From: an uncultured Ruminococcus sp.
GTDB taxonomy: Bacteria; Bacillota; Clostridia; Oscillospirales; Ruminococcaceae
Assembly (NCBI GenBank): GCA_947624295.1
Contig: CANQJV010000006.1
Span: forward strand, 1-64,000
Direction of reading: 5' to 3'
DNA length: 64,000 nucleotides
Below, piece after piece: positions 25,545-34,247 of the stretch. The stretch's first letter is position 1. Each line of letters begins with the position of its first letter. The translations under genes and the position numbers were made by a program. The notes beneath the pieces were generated by a model. The model did not search any database, was not told the origin of the DNA, and worked only from the letters and a program-made list of their open reading frames with translations.

Positions 25545-25619
25545 TGTTACGACAGGGATTGCACCTGTATCTTTGAAATACCTTACGGCAGACAATGTTC
25601 TTGATTGAACTACATAACC
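25545..25619 (-). other. tRNA-like sequence (pseudo-tRNA candidate)
   Basis: A 75-nt minus-strand segment directly after the sigma-factor stop. Acceptor-like arms GGTTATG (25619-25613) and CGTAACA (25551-25545) pair at 6 of 7 positions, one as G-U. A D-arm GTTC-AATCAA-GAAC is followed later by a T-arm ACAGG-TGCAATC-CCTGT. The D-arm resembles tRNA-Gly. The anticodon arm does not form a normal 5+7 structure, so it is not a functional tRNA as read. It could be a decayed tRNA or a tRNA-mimic regulatory RNA. Confidence 0.4.
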
Positions 25620-25623
25620 ATTT

Positions 25624-26220
25624 TCAATATTTTCCGATATAGGCACGGATTTTATTTTTCGCCCTCTGTATTGCATTATCTGTAGTTTTTTCGGAAATAC
25701 CGCATTTTGAAGCGATTTCCCTGTAACTCATACCCTGAATATAAAGGCTGAAAACTTTTCTTTCAGTTTCGGAAAGGATATTATTCACGGCGTGCCATAA
25801 TTCAGAAAAAAATTCCTTGTTGATATAAATACTCTCCGGAGTTTTCTCCTCTGAAATAGAATCAGTCGGAATATTGTCAAGACTTTCACATGGAAACGGA
25901 TTTTTCCTTGATTTTGCAAGGAAAGTTTTCATCTGATTTGTAATGCAGACTTCCGCAAAGGTAGAGAATTTCACACCTTTGTCAATGTCAAATGAAGCAA
26001 TTGCTTTCAGAAGTCCCATCAATCCCTCCTGTTTCAAATCGTCTGTATCGATGTCAGAGGAGGCATAAATTCCGGCTTTTACAAAAATAAGTTTTGAGTA
26101 ACGAAACACGAGAGTGCTTGCGGCTTGTTTATTTGTTTTCGCAGTTACAGCAAGTTCATCATCAGTTTTACCGCAGAATTCATTTAATAAATTGAAATCC
26201 AAATCAAGCAAGATATTCAC
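25624..26220 (-). CDS. sigma-70 family sigma factor, SigH-like
   Basis: 198 residues. Region 2 is seen as A-S-T-L-V-F-R-Y-S-K-L, then D-T-D-D-L-K-Q-E-G-L-M-G-L-L-K-A-I and F-D-I-D-K-G-V-K-F-S-T-F-A. Region 4 reads L-S-E-T-E-R-K-V-F-S-L-Y-I-Q-G-M-S-Y-R-E-I-A, with helix-turn-helix S-E-K-T-T-D-N-A-I-Q-R-A-K. The layout is closest to SigH, which starts sporulation in Bacillus, but the assignment is tentative. The likely start is GTG 26220. Confidence 0.82.
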   Translation of the reverse strand: MNILLDLDFNLLNEFCGKTDDELAVTAKTNKQAASTLVFRYSKLIFVKAGIYASSDIDTDDLKQEGLMGLLKAIASFDIDKGVKFSTFAEVCITNQMKTFLAKSRKNPFPCESLDNIPTDSISEEKTPESIYINKEFFSELWHAVNNILSETERKVFSLYIQGMSYREIASKCGISEKTTDNAIQRAKNKIRAYIGKY

Positions 26221-26276
26221 CCAACAATCAATTTTATCTGTATTCAGTTTTTCAAAGAGTATTAGTATATTATCCC

Positions 26277-26308
26277 CGGCAATCCGCAGAAAATCCGCAG
26301 ATTGCCGG
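26277..26308 (-). terminator. hairpin after the DivIVA-like gene
   Basis: CCGGCAATC (26277-26285) pairs perfectly with GATTGCCGG (26300-26308), with a partly self-complementary loop. The T-run is poor, so termination strength is uncertain. Confidence 0.5.
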
Positions 26309-26323
26309 AAATATATTCAGAAA

Positions 26324-27820
26324 TCAGTTTGCATTTTTAGCAGCTTCTTCTTCAGCAGCTTTAAGCAGTTCAGCCATATCAAAGCCGAAATTGCTTATAG
26401 GCTTTTTCGGTGCAGGCTTAGGTGCCTCAGCAGGTTTAGGCGGTGCTGTAGCAGGCTTAGGAGCTGTTGCAGTTGTTGCCGGCTTAGGTGCTGATGCAGT
26501 TGAAGTTGCAGCAGGTTTTGGTGTAGTTGCAGGCTTGTTTATAACAATATCGTCCATACCCGACATAGCAGGTGCTGAAGGTTTGGCGGTACTCGGCTTT
26601 ACGTCAGCCTTTGGAGTTTCGGACGGCTTGAAATCAGCTCTTTTGACTTCAGCTAACTTTATAGTAGCTTTATCATTGCCTGTTTCTACAGCGTCACGTG
26701 CCTCAGCAATAATATTATTTGTTTCCTTGAGTTTTTCAGTTGTTTGTGATGCAAAATTATTTACAGCATCTGTTAAACTTGTAAACTTACTGTTTACGCT
26801 CTCGATTTCATTAAGCAGTAATGTGCGGACAGTTGACGACATATCATTGAGCTTTTTAGCCTGTTCATTTGCATCTTTGACAGCTTTTTCAGCCTCAGCG
26901 TTCGCATTATCAACAGTCTTTTTAGCTGTTGCGTTTGCATCGTCAACAGTTTTCTTAGCAGTTTCATTTGCCTCACTGATAGTTTTCTGTGCCTTATTAT
27001 CGGCATCTTTAAGGATTTTATCAGCTTTATCCTGAGCCTCTTTAATAGTTGTCTTTGCATTTTCCTCTGCTTCTTTCTTGCTCTTGTCAGCAGATTCCTG
27101 CGCATTATTGAGGATATTGCTCATCAAGTCGTTAAGCAAAGCTGTAGGATTGCTCATCTTCTCATTAAGCTGAGTGATTTCGCCCTTGAGTTTGTTAATC
27201 TCAGCGTCTTTACCTGTTGATGCTGTTGAAACTTCTTTCGTGAGTTTAGCAATTTTGCTGTCCTTTTCAGCTGATTCCTTGACTTTCGTGTTAAGCTGTT
27301 CAGTTTTGGACTTGATTTCAGCAATAGCCTTTGCTAAATCCTGTTTTGCCTTTGTTAATTCCTGCTTTGTCTTTGCGAGTTCAGCGTTCACTGCTGAATT
27401 ATCAACAGGTGCTTGTGCAGGAGCGCCGCCTGCTGACTTCTGTTGTGCAAGTTGTGCTTTAAGTGCGGCAATTTCCTTTTTAGCGGCATCAAGTGCTGCC
27501 TGATTTGCCGTATTGCCTGTAGGAATACCTTTTCCTGCTTTAATCTGGTCAAGCTGTTTTTTAAGTTCATCATTTTCTTTTCGTGCAGCTCTCCAGCCGT
27601 TATTAGCAGCATTCAGTTTTTCCTGAAGGTTATCGATTTGGGTTCTGTATTTTGCAATTTCCTGAGGGTCTGTAGCGGGCTGTTTCGGACCGCTGGCTTC
27701 AGAAAGTTCTTTTTCCAGTGATTCAATTTTTGAATTTAATTCATCAAGATATTGCAAAACATCTTCCTTAACGAATCCACCGCCGATTTTAGTGGTACGT
27801 AATACGGTTGGCTGTTCCAT
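26324..27820 (-). CDS. DivIVA-like coiled-coil protein with Pro/Ala-rich tail
   Basis: 498 residues. The N-terminus G-G-G-F-V-K-E-D-V-L-Q-Y-L-D-E-L-N-S-K-I resembles DivIVA/GpsB membrane-curvature proteins. Long coiled coils follow (about 30-70, 115-230). A stretch at about 245-325 contains 11-residue-like repeats of A-K-K-T-V-D-D-A-N-A type, reminiscent of LEA or apolipoprotein helices. The C-terminal 120 residues are rich in Pro, Ala, Lys and Thr, ending in a short conserved-looking helix (F-G-F-D-M-A-E-L-L-K-A). It lies after ftsZ and is likely a division or polarity factor (inference). Confidence 0.65.
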   Translation of the reverse strand: MEQPTVLRTTKIGGGFVKEDVLQYLDELNSKIESLEKELSEASGPKQPATDPQEIAKYRTQIDNLQEKLNAANNGWRAARKENDELKKQLDQIKAGKGIPTGNTANQAALDAAKKEIAALKAQLAQQKSAGGAPAQAPVDNSAVNAELAKTKQELTKAKQDLAKAIAEIKSKTEQLNTKVKESAEKDSKIAKLTKEVSTASTGKDAEINKLKGEITQLNEKMSNPTALLNDLMSNILNNAQESADKSKKEAEENAKTTIKEAQDKADKILKDADNKAQKTISEANETAKKTVDDANATAKKTVDNANAEAEKAVKDANEQAKKLNDMSSTVRTLLLNEIESVNSKFTSLTDAVNNFASQTTEKLKETNNIIAEARDAVETGNDKATIKLAEVKRADFKPSETPKADVKPSTAKPSAPAMSGMDDIVINKPATTPKPAATSTASAPKPATTATAPKPATAPPKPAEAPKPAPKKPISNFGFDMAELLKAAEEEAAKNAN

Positions 27821-27974
27821 TATTTCACTCCGTTCTCCGCATGGATTTGCGGCAGTATTTTAAGCATAAAAAGCCTTACAATAATTATAACACATTTCAC
27901 AACAAGTTTCAATTATCAACTATGTAGAATTTTAGTGTGAATTTCTATGCATTTCGCCAAAAAAATATAACAAA

Positions 27975-27998
27975 AGGCGACTGCCGGAGCAATCGCCT
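27975..27998 (-). terminator. terminator after ftsZ
   Basis: On the minus strand AGGCGA-TTGC...GCAG-TCGCCT forms a bulged stem (27998-27993 with 27980-27975) followed by TTTTG, 13 nt past the ftsZ stop. Confidence 0.65.
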
Positions 27999-28010
27999 CG
28001 TATAAATCAA

Positions 28011-29171
28011 TCAACTGCCAAGAATTTTAAGAATATCATCGAGGTCGTAGTCCTGAGTAGGCTGCTGAGGCTGTCTTATATTTGACTGGCGTTCATCATT
28101 TGTGCTTGTACCAAGGCTGTCAATAAGTGGGTTATCGATTTTTATAACAGGCTCATCAGGTTCTTCAACCGGCGGAACTGCAAAATCGTCCTCATCTTCA
28201 ATAGCAGGTGCATCGGGGTCATCGAAACCTGCTGCAATAACTGTAATAGTCATTTCGTCCTGCATATCTTCCTTGAACGCCGTACCGAAGATAAATTCAA
28301 CACCTTCAGCGGCTGTATCTGTAATCATCTTTGTAGCAGCATCGACATCGGAAGAAAGAATATCTTCAGACATAGCAATATTGATAAGAAGTCTTTTTGC
28401 TCCTGAAATCGAGGTTTCGAGGAGAGGGCTTGATATAACGGCATTTGCGGCTTCTTTTGCCTTATCCTTGCCTGAACCGTGACCGATAGCCATATGTGCG
28501 TAACCTGCACCTCTCATAATCGTTGAAACGTCTGCGAAGTCAAGGTTTATGTAGCCTTCCTCAACTATAAGGTCCGAAATACTCTTTACACCTGTTTTCA
28601 GGACATCGTCCGAAAGAGAAAACGACTGTTTCATTGTAAGCTGTTGTTTGCCGTCAAGAAGTTTTTCGTTAGGGATAACGATAAGTGAGTCAACATATTT
28701 TCTTAATTCAGCAATACCTTTTTCAGCCTGAGCCATTTTCTGTTCTCTTTCAAAGAGGAACGGCTTTGTAACGACTGCGACGGTGAGAATATCCATTTCC
28801 TTTGCGATTTTAGCAACAACAGGAGCTGCACCTGTACCGGTACCGCCTCCCATACCTGCGGTAATGAAAATCATATCAGCACCTTTGAGATGTGCCTCAA
28901 TTTCGTCCCTGTTTTCCTCTGCACTTCTCTGACCGATTTCAGGCTTATTACCTGCGCCTCTGCCCTTTGTAAGTTTAGCACCGATTGGGATTCTTGTTGT
29001 AGCTTTGGACTTGTTCAATGCTTTAGCATCAGTGTTTATAGCAATATACTCGATATTGCTTACACCGGAGTCAACCATACAGTTGACAGCATTACCTCCG
29101 CCGCCGCCAACACCTATAACCTTTATATTAACATCGGGTTCCATTGCTTCCTCATAATTGAAATCTGACAT
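28011..29171 (-). CDS. ftsZ: cell division protein FtsZ
   Basis: 386 residues. The tubulin-like GTPase has [12 protein letters not shown], the G-box [10 protein letters not shown] and N-T-D-A. The C-terminal linker is acidic and Pro-rich, and the conserved tail is [11 protein letters not shown]. It polymerises into the Z ring at midcell. AGGAGG precedes the ATG, and 174 bp separate it from divIB. No ftsA lies upstream. Confidence 0.97.
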   Translation of the reverse strand: MSDFNYEEAMEPDVNIKVIGVGGGGGNAVNCMVDSGVSNIEYIAINTDAKALNKSKATTRIPIGAKLTKGRGAGNKPEIGQRSAEENRDEIEAHLKGADMIFITAGMGGGTGTGAAPVVAKIAKEMDILTVAVVTKPFLFEREQKMAQAEKGIAELRKYVDSLIVIPNEKLLDGKQQLTMKQSFSLSDDVLKTGVKSISDLIVEEGYINLDFADVSTIMRGAGYAHMAIGHGSGKDKAKEAANAVISSPLLETSISGAKRLLINIAMSEDILSSDVDAATKMITDTAAEGVEFIFGTAFKEDMQDEMTITVIAAGFDDPDAPAIEDEDDFAVPPVEEPDEPVIKIDNPLIDSLGTSTNDERQSNIRQPQQPTQDYDLDDILKILGS

Positions 29172-29345
29172 TTTGAAACTCCTCCTATTTTTTTCAAACT
29201 TTAATCTTTGTCTGTAAATTTCAAGCTATAAATACACTTATAATTTTATCATATTCTGATGATTTTTTCAAGTATCATAGCCATTATTGATTAAATTCTG
29301 CATATTTCACAATTTTACAATATAATGCAAGCTCATTTTTGTTTA

Positions 29346-30503
29346 TTATCCCCACTGGTCAGGCACACCGTCATAGTCGTAGTCCGTATAGCCGTAGTCC
29401 GGAATACCGTCGCCGTCAATATCCATCCATGTTTCCTCGTCATCAGGCACACCGTTGCCATTGTAGTCGTTCGGGTAATCAGGATAGCCGTCGCCATCGT
29501 AGTCAGCAAAATATTCCCCGTACTGGTCGGGAATACCGTCGCCGTCCTCATCTGTAAGGTAATTGCCTCCGTAACCCTCATTGTATCCGCCGTCATCGTA
29601 GCCGTAATCAACAACAGGTTCAGTTGTCGTGACTGTAGTTGTCGTAGTAACCGCCATTGTTGTAGCGTTTGAATCAGCCGTCGTGACTTCAGGTGCAGTT
29701 GTCGTAACAATTTCGCCGTTACCTCTGAAACTGCACTGATTTGAGCCTATCATTCTCAAATAGCCCTTTTTACCCTTGACGTTTTCGTCATTCATGACAT
29801 TTTGCGCAAGGTCAAGTTTATATTCAACATCATTCCAGTTACCCATTTCGAAAACAAGACCATTTCTGTAATTTACCATTATTTCGTATTCATTTGTTAT
29901 ATCAATTGACTCAATTTGCGTATTGTCGTCCCTGTCGAAACGGCTTATAATTTGCGTGAACGCATCGTATTTATTCTGATTCTTCGATTCAAGTGCTTTT
30001 CCTACCTCCGTATTAGCCGGTTCAAATCCATATATTACAGGGAGATTCTCTATATCAGTATAAAAATTATTATCAGAAAGAATTTTCCCTTGCCTGCTTA
30101 CAAGAAGTACTCCCTTATCATACTGCACATTGTAAGCAGGAATACAGCGTGTTACGTGTATCCGCAATGTTGACGGGAAATCCCTCTGCACATCAGCAGT
30201 TTCAACATAAAGCAACTCGTCCGTTATCTGCTTTTCAGCTTTTTTTGTACTTAGCCGAAGCAGATTATCGCCTGCACGTATCCCCGAAACTTCCACAATT
30301 TTCATATAGTCGTAAGTTTGCGATTCCCCAGAAACAACAATACTGTCAACATTGAACAAAAAAGTAAAGCACATTGTAATTCCGATAGTAAGGACAAGCA
30401 GAATAATAGTAATCACATAAACGCTCATCATACGTTTTCTACGACGCATACGTTTTCCGCTGTTCTGCCTTTCAATATTTGTTTTATCAATATCATTACC
30501 CAT
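29346..30503 (-). CDS. divIB: DivIB/FtsQ-like division protein with calcium-binding-type repeat tail
   Basis: 385 residues. A basic cytoplasmic N-terminus precedes one membrane segment (about 27-50). A POTRA domain (about 52-119: V-D-S-I-V-V-S-G, then D-F-P-S-T-L-R-I-H-V) and the DivIB beta domain (to about 260) follow. A Thr-rich linker comes next (266-296), then five D-x-[DN]-x-[DN]-G-x-P-D repeats (about 318-382), like thrombospondin type 3 or EF-hand loops. DivIB/FtsQ scaffolds the divisome with FtsL and FtsB outside the membrane. The repeat tail is not a normal part of the family. Confidence 0.85.
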   Translation of the reverse strand: MGNDIDKTNIERQNSGKRMRRRKRMMSVYVITIILLVLTIGITMCFTFLFNVDSIVVSGESQTYDYMKIVEVSGIRAGDNLLRLSTKKAEKQITDELLYVETADVQRDFPSTLRIHVTRCIPAYNVQYDKGVLLVSRQGKILSDNNFYTDIENLPVIYGFEPANTEVGKALESKNQNKYDAFTQIISRFDRDDNTQIESIDITNEYEIMVNYRNGLVFEMGNWNDVEYKLDLAQNVMNDENVKGKKGYLRMIGSNQCSFRGNGEIVTTTAPEVTTADSNATTMAVTTTTTVTTTEPVVDYGYDDGGYNEGYGGNYLTDEDGDGIPDQYGEYFADYDGDGYPDYPNDYNGNGVPDDEETWMDIDGDGIPDYGYTDYDYDGVPDQWG

Positions 30504-30523
30504 ACTAATTTTAACCTCCGTAT

Positions 30524-31792
30524 TTACTCCCTACGGATTTTCCCTCCGAGAGATGAAACAGCCTCCTCAAATTTTTCATAACCTCTGTCTATGTGATAAA
30601 TATTACTGAGATGCGTCGTACCCTCCGCTGAAAGTGCCGCTATCACCATTGCCGCACCTCCACGCAAATCCGTAGCTTCAATATCAGCACCATGAATTTC
30701 AGGTACTCCACGTACTACAGCCACCTTCCCCATAACTTGAATATCTGCGCCCATTTTAACAAATGCATCTGTATGACGGTAACGGCAATCAAAAATATTC
30801 TCCTCAAAAACACTCGTGCCGTCCGCTGTAATAAGTGCTGACATTAAAATTGCTTGTGTATCTGTCGGAAATCCCGGATACGGCATTGTACGTATTCTGT
30901 CTTTCAACGCACGTAATCTTGCACCTTTACGGACGTATATTCTGTTATCCGCAAGATATATCCCGCAGCCCGTTTGTTCGATAACGGAAATAAACGGCTC
31001 TGTTTCGGAAATACAAGCGTTTTTAATTATCATTTCTCCACCTGTTGCCGCTGTCATTGCAATGTACGTAGCACAAACAATTCTGTCGGGCATTATCGTA
31101 TACTCACAACCGTGTAATTTCTCAACACCATTTATGACAATCCTGCTTTCGCCGTCGCCTTTTATTTCAGCTCCGCAACACCGCAGAAAATTACACAAGT
31201 CACAAATTTCGGGTTCACGGGCGGCATTGTTGATAATCGTTTCTCCTTTTGCCGTAACCGCACACAAAATTATATTTTCAGTTGTGCCGACTGACGGAAA
31301 TGACAACGAAATTTTTGTTCCGTGCGCTCTGCCTGACGGTATACGGCAATGTATTTTCCCATTGATGTCCGAAATTTCAACGCCCATTTTCTGCATTGAA
31401 GCAAGGTGCATATCAATCGGGCGTGAACCGAGTTCGCAGCCGCCGGGAATACTCACAATACACTCGCCCATTCTCCCTAAAATAGCACCCATAAACATAA
31501 TTGACGAACGCATTTCACGCATAAGTTCATCGGGAATCTCAAAACTTGATGCGCCTGACGAATCAATTACAGCCTCACCTGACGACAACCGGCATTTACA
31601 GCCAAGGCGATTGAGAATCCTTGATGCGGAATACACATCGGTAAGTACAGGACAACTTTTAAGTACACACTCACCGCTTACGAGAAATGCCCCTGCCATT
31701 ATCGGTAATGCACTGTTTTTACTGCCCTGTAGATTTATTTCACCGCTAAGACGGTTTCCGCCTGTAATAACAAAATTTTGCAAATATACCAC
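30524..31792 (-). CDS. murA: UDP-N-acetylglucosamine 1-carboxyvinyltransferase
   Basis: 422 residues, full length. Key residues: Q-G-S-K-N-S-A (substrate Lys/Asn), the catalytic Cys in G-G-C-E-L-G-S-R-P-I-D-M-H, and P-G-F-P-T-D. It transfers enolpyruvate to UDP-GlcNAc, the first committed peptidoglycan step, and is the fosfomycin target; the Cys predicts fosfomycin sensitivity of the enzyme. It lies between murG and divIB, an arrangement seen in some Firmicutes. Confidence 0.94.
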   Translation of the reverse strand: MVYLQNFVITGGNRLSGEINLQGSKNSALPIMAGAFLVSGECVLKSCPVLTDVYSASRILNRLGCKCRLSSGEAVIDSSGASSFEIPDELMREMRSSIMFMGAILGRMGECIVSIPGGCELGSRPIDMHLASMQKMGVEISDINGKIHCRIPSGRAHGTKISLSFPSVGTTENIILCAVTAKGETIINNAAREPEICDLCNFLRCCGAEIKGDGESRIVINGVEKLHGCEYTIMPDRIVCATYIAMTAATGGEMIIKNACISETEPFISVIEQTGCGIYLADNRIYVRKGARLRALKDRIRTMPYPGFPTDTQAILMSALITADGTSVFEENIFDCRYRHTDAFVKMGADIQVMGKVAVVRGVPEIHGADIEATDLRGGAAMVIAALSAEGTTHLSNIYHIDRGYEKFEEAVSSLGGKIRRE

Positions 31793-31835
31793 CTCACAGC
31801 TTTTTGTTTATATTATGCTGTAAAGCGGTTTTCAG

Positions 31836-32966
31836 TTACTTTGTTTTTGCGATGAGTTTATCGATAACCGCAAGAATACGCTCGTTTGTATCGTCAAGAT
31901 GAAGATTCGCCGCACTTTTCGACATTATTTCAACTTTATCGGGATTTTTGTATAATTTGTCAATTTCTTTAATTATTTTTTCGGGAGTAACATCTTTTTG
32001 TTCAATAACTTCCGCCGCACCTGCTTTCCCAAGCACCATTGCATTATGATACTGATGATTACCTGCTACAATCGGGGACGGAATGAGGATAGATGCCTTG
32101 CCTGCCGCCTCAAGTTCCGCAAGAGTTGACGCTCCCGAACGGCATATTACAAGGTCAGCTGCTGCAAGACATACGTCCATATCGTTTATGTACTCCGTAA
32201 TCCTAAGACGGTTGTTTTTCAGAGGAATACCTGCTGATTTCATAGCCTGCGGAAATGTGTCTTTTCCCATACCGCCGTAGCCGTGAATATGATTTATTTT
32301 CAGCTTTTTCCCGTAATGCCATTTTATAGCTTCTGTCATCGTGTCATTTATACAGCCTGCGCCAAGACTTCCGCCGAATGACAATATAGTAAAATCGCTG
32401 TTGAATCCGAGTTTTTTACGGGCATCAGTTTTGCTGATATGGTTTATATTACTCCTTACAGGCAACCCTGTAACGCTGTACTCGAATTTGCTCTTATCCA
32501 TGAAATCAAGTGCTTCTTTGACCGTAAGCATAACATAGTCAACTTCTTTCGAGAGAAGTCTGTTTGTAACTCCGGGATAAGCGTTCTGTTCGTGTATTGC
32601 TGTAGGTATCCCCATTCTTGCGGCTTTCCTGATTACGGGACCGGCAGCATATCCGCCTGTACCTATTGCAATATCAGGCTTGAAATTGCTGATTATTTCT
32701 TTTGCTCTTTTCCCCGAAACCGCAAGATAAGCAACAGCTTTTATATTGCGACCGATATTTTCAAGCGAAATTTTCCGCTGAAATCCTGCTACTTTTATTG
32801 TTTCGATTCTGTAACCTGCCTGCGGTACAAGTTTCGACTCCATACCTTTAGGAGTACCTGCAAAAAGAAATTCCGCATCGGGGTACTTTGATTTTATTAT
32901 ATCTGCGATTGCAAGACCGGGATTTATATGACCGCCTGTACCTCCGCAAGAAATAAGAACTCTCAT
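31836..32966 (-). CDS. murG: lipid II synthase MurG
   Basis: 376 residues. The GT-B glycosyltransferase has I-S-C-G-G-T-G-G-H-I-N-P-G-L (N-terminal Gly loop), H-E-Q-N-A-Y-P-G and the UDP-GlcNAc site C-R-S-G-A-S-T-L-A-E. It adds GlcNAc to lipid I on the inner face of the membrane. Confidence 0.95.
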   Translation of the reverse strand: MRVLISCGGTGGHINPGLAIADIIKSKYPDAEFLFAGTPKGMESKLVPQAGYRIETIKVAGFQRKISLENIGRNIKAVAYLAVSGKRAKEIISNFKPDIAIGTGGYAAGPVIRKAARMGIPTAIHEQNAYPGVTNRLLSKEVDYVMLTVKEALDFMDKSKFEYSVTGLPVRSNINHISKTDARKKLGFNSDFTILSFGGSLGAGCINDTMTEAIKWHYGKKLKINHIHGYGGMGKDTFPQAMKSAGIPLKNNRLRITEYINDMDVCLAAADLVICRSGASTLAELEAAGKASILIPSPIVAGNHQYHNAMVLGKAGAAEVIEQKDVTPEKIIKEIDKLYKNPDKVEIMSKSAANLHLDDTNERILAVIDKLIAKTK

Positions 32967-32993
32967 AAATCTGCTCCTTTAATTATAGTCAAA

Positions 32994-34232
32994 TTATTCT
33001 TCCTGCCCATGAATTTCGGGAGGATAATACCGCTGTTTTGAGATATTCAGCATGATACCCATTTCAACAAGCTGCATTATCAACGCTGTACCGCCGTAAC
33101 TGAAAAATGGCAGGCTTATACCTGTATTTGGTATAAGATTGCTCACAACGGCGAGGTTAAGAACCGTCTGTATGCCGATTTGAGTGGTAATACCTACGGC
33201 AAGCAACATTCCGAATCTGTCCTTACAGCGTACAGCTATTGAAAATCCCTCGACAACAAGGAGAAAGAATACAATTATAATCGCCAATGCACCGATAAAG
33301 CCTATTTCTTCGCATACGATAGGGAAAACAAAGTCATTTTTTGTTTCGGGGAGATAGAGGTACTTCTGGCGTGAATTTCCAAGACCTAAACCAAAAAGTC
33401 CTCCCGAACCGATTGCAATTATTGAATTTACCGTCTGCCAAGTATCATTGAGCATATCAGAAAAAGGGTCTTGCCATGATTTTATACGCACCTGAACATA
33501 GCTCCCCGGAATACTATACTGCCAGTAAATATATCCTGCCGCTGCTGATACAGCAACGATACCAAGCGGAATAAAATGTTTAAGATTAGCACCTCCGCAA
33601 AGTATCATTGCAATTGCAATTGTGCCTATAAGGACAATACCGGAGATATGTTTTTCAAGTGCAATAAGAAGAACATATGCTAAAAGATAAAGCCCGTATT
33701 TGAGAATACCTGTCTTGAATTTACGCATTTTATTGCCGTCTTTTTCCATACTGTAAGCGAAAAATATAATAAGTGCCAGTTTTGCGACTTCAGACGGCTG
33801 GAAATTTATTCCGCCTATAGTAATCCATCTTCTTGCACCCATTGAACCGCCTTCTGTATTTCCTATAAAAAGCACAACAACAAGCAATACAGCAACTGCA
33901 AAGTACAGCAGTGATGCAATGTTGACTTTCCTGAATAGTGGTAATTCCATTTGCTTGAAATTATGGTAGTCGAATTTCATAAAGAAAATCATCAGGACAA
34001 AACCTATTATAGCATTCACAGCCTGATTTTTAGCGTAATAAAGACCGTCGCCGTGGTCACTGTAAGCCCATGCGTAGCTTGCGGAAGCCATCATTACAAT
34101 TCCGACGACAAGAAGTATCATGACATAAGCAAAAAACGACAGACTTATGTCACTGTTTTTTCCACCGCCGAAAAGCACAACAAACAAGCCTTTTCTTTTT
34201 TTCTTTTTTTTAGTTCTTACTATAGCAGGCAT
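32994..34232 (-). CDS. ftsW: SEDS peptidoglycan polymerase FtsW/SpoVE
   Basis: 412 residues with about ten membrane segments and a basic N-terminus. Signatures: G-A-R-R-W-I, F-Q-P-S-E-V-A-K-L, and C-E-E-I-G-F-I-G-A and L-P-F-F-S-Y-G-G-T. It polymerises lipid II with its partner class B PBP (36767-39187). Spore-specific SpoVE cannot be excluded from sequence alone, but the cluster context fits FtsW. Confidence 0.93.
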   Translation of the reverse strand: MPAIVRTKKKKKRKGLFVVLFGGGKNSDISLSFFAYVMILLVVGIVMMASASYAWAYSDHGDGLYYAKNQAVNAIIGFVLMIFFMKFDYHNFKQMELPLFRKVNIASLLYFAVAVLLVVVLFIGNTEGGSMGARRWITIGGINFQPSEVAKLALIIFFAYSMEKDGNKMRKFKTGILKYGLYLLAYVLLIALEKHISGIVLIGTIAIAMILCGGANLKHFIPLGIVAVSAAAGYIYWQYSIPGSYVQVRIKSWQDPFSDMLNDTWQTVNSIIAIGSGGLFGLGLGNSRQKYLYLPETKNDFVFPIVCEEIGFIGALAIIIVFFLLVVEGFSIAVRCKDRFGMLLAVGITTQIGIQTVLNLAVVSNLIPNTGISLPFFSYGGTALIMQLVEMGIMLNISKQRYYPPEIHGQEE

Positions 34233-34247
34233 ATCGGTCTCCTTTCG

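Noticed and set aside
25485-25676. A 63-codon minus-strand reading frame bridging the sigma-factor end and the zinc-ribbon start
   Set aside because: It overlaps both real genes out of frame, and its middle is the translation of the tRNA-like sequence. There is no ribosome binding site and no protein-like composition.
26391-27035. A 214-codon plus-strand reading opposite the DivIVA-like gene
   Set aside because: It mirrors the Ala/Lys repeat coding of the minus-strand gene. It lacks a ribosome binding site and has the hydrophobic composition typical of an antisense shadow.
29333-29710. Several long reading frames on both strands over the DivIB tail
   Set aside because: They are shadows of the repetitive Asp/Gly/Thr coding sequence of divIB and show low-complexity translations.
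30816-31823. A 335-codon plus-strand reading opposite murA
   Set aside because: murA is complete and clearly real. The opposing frame has no recognisable motif and results from codon bias.
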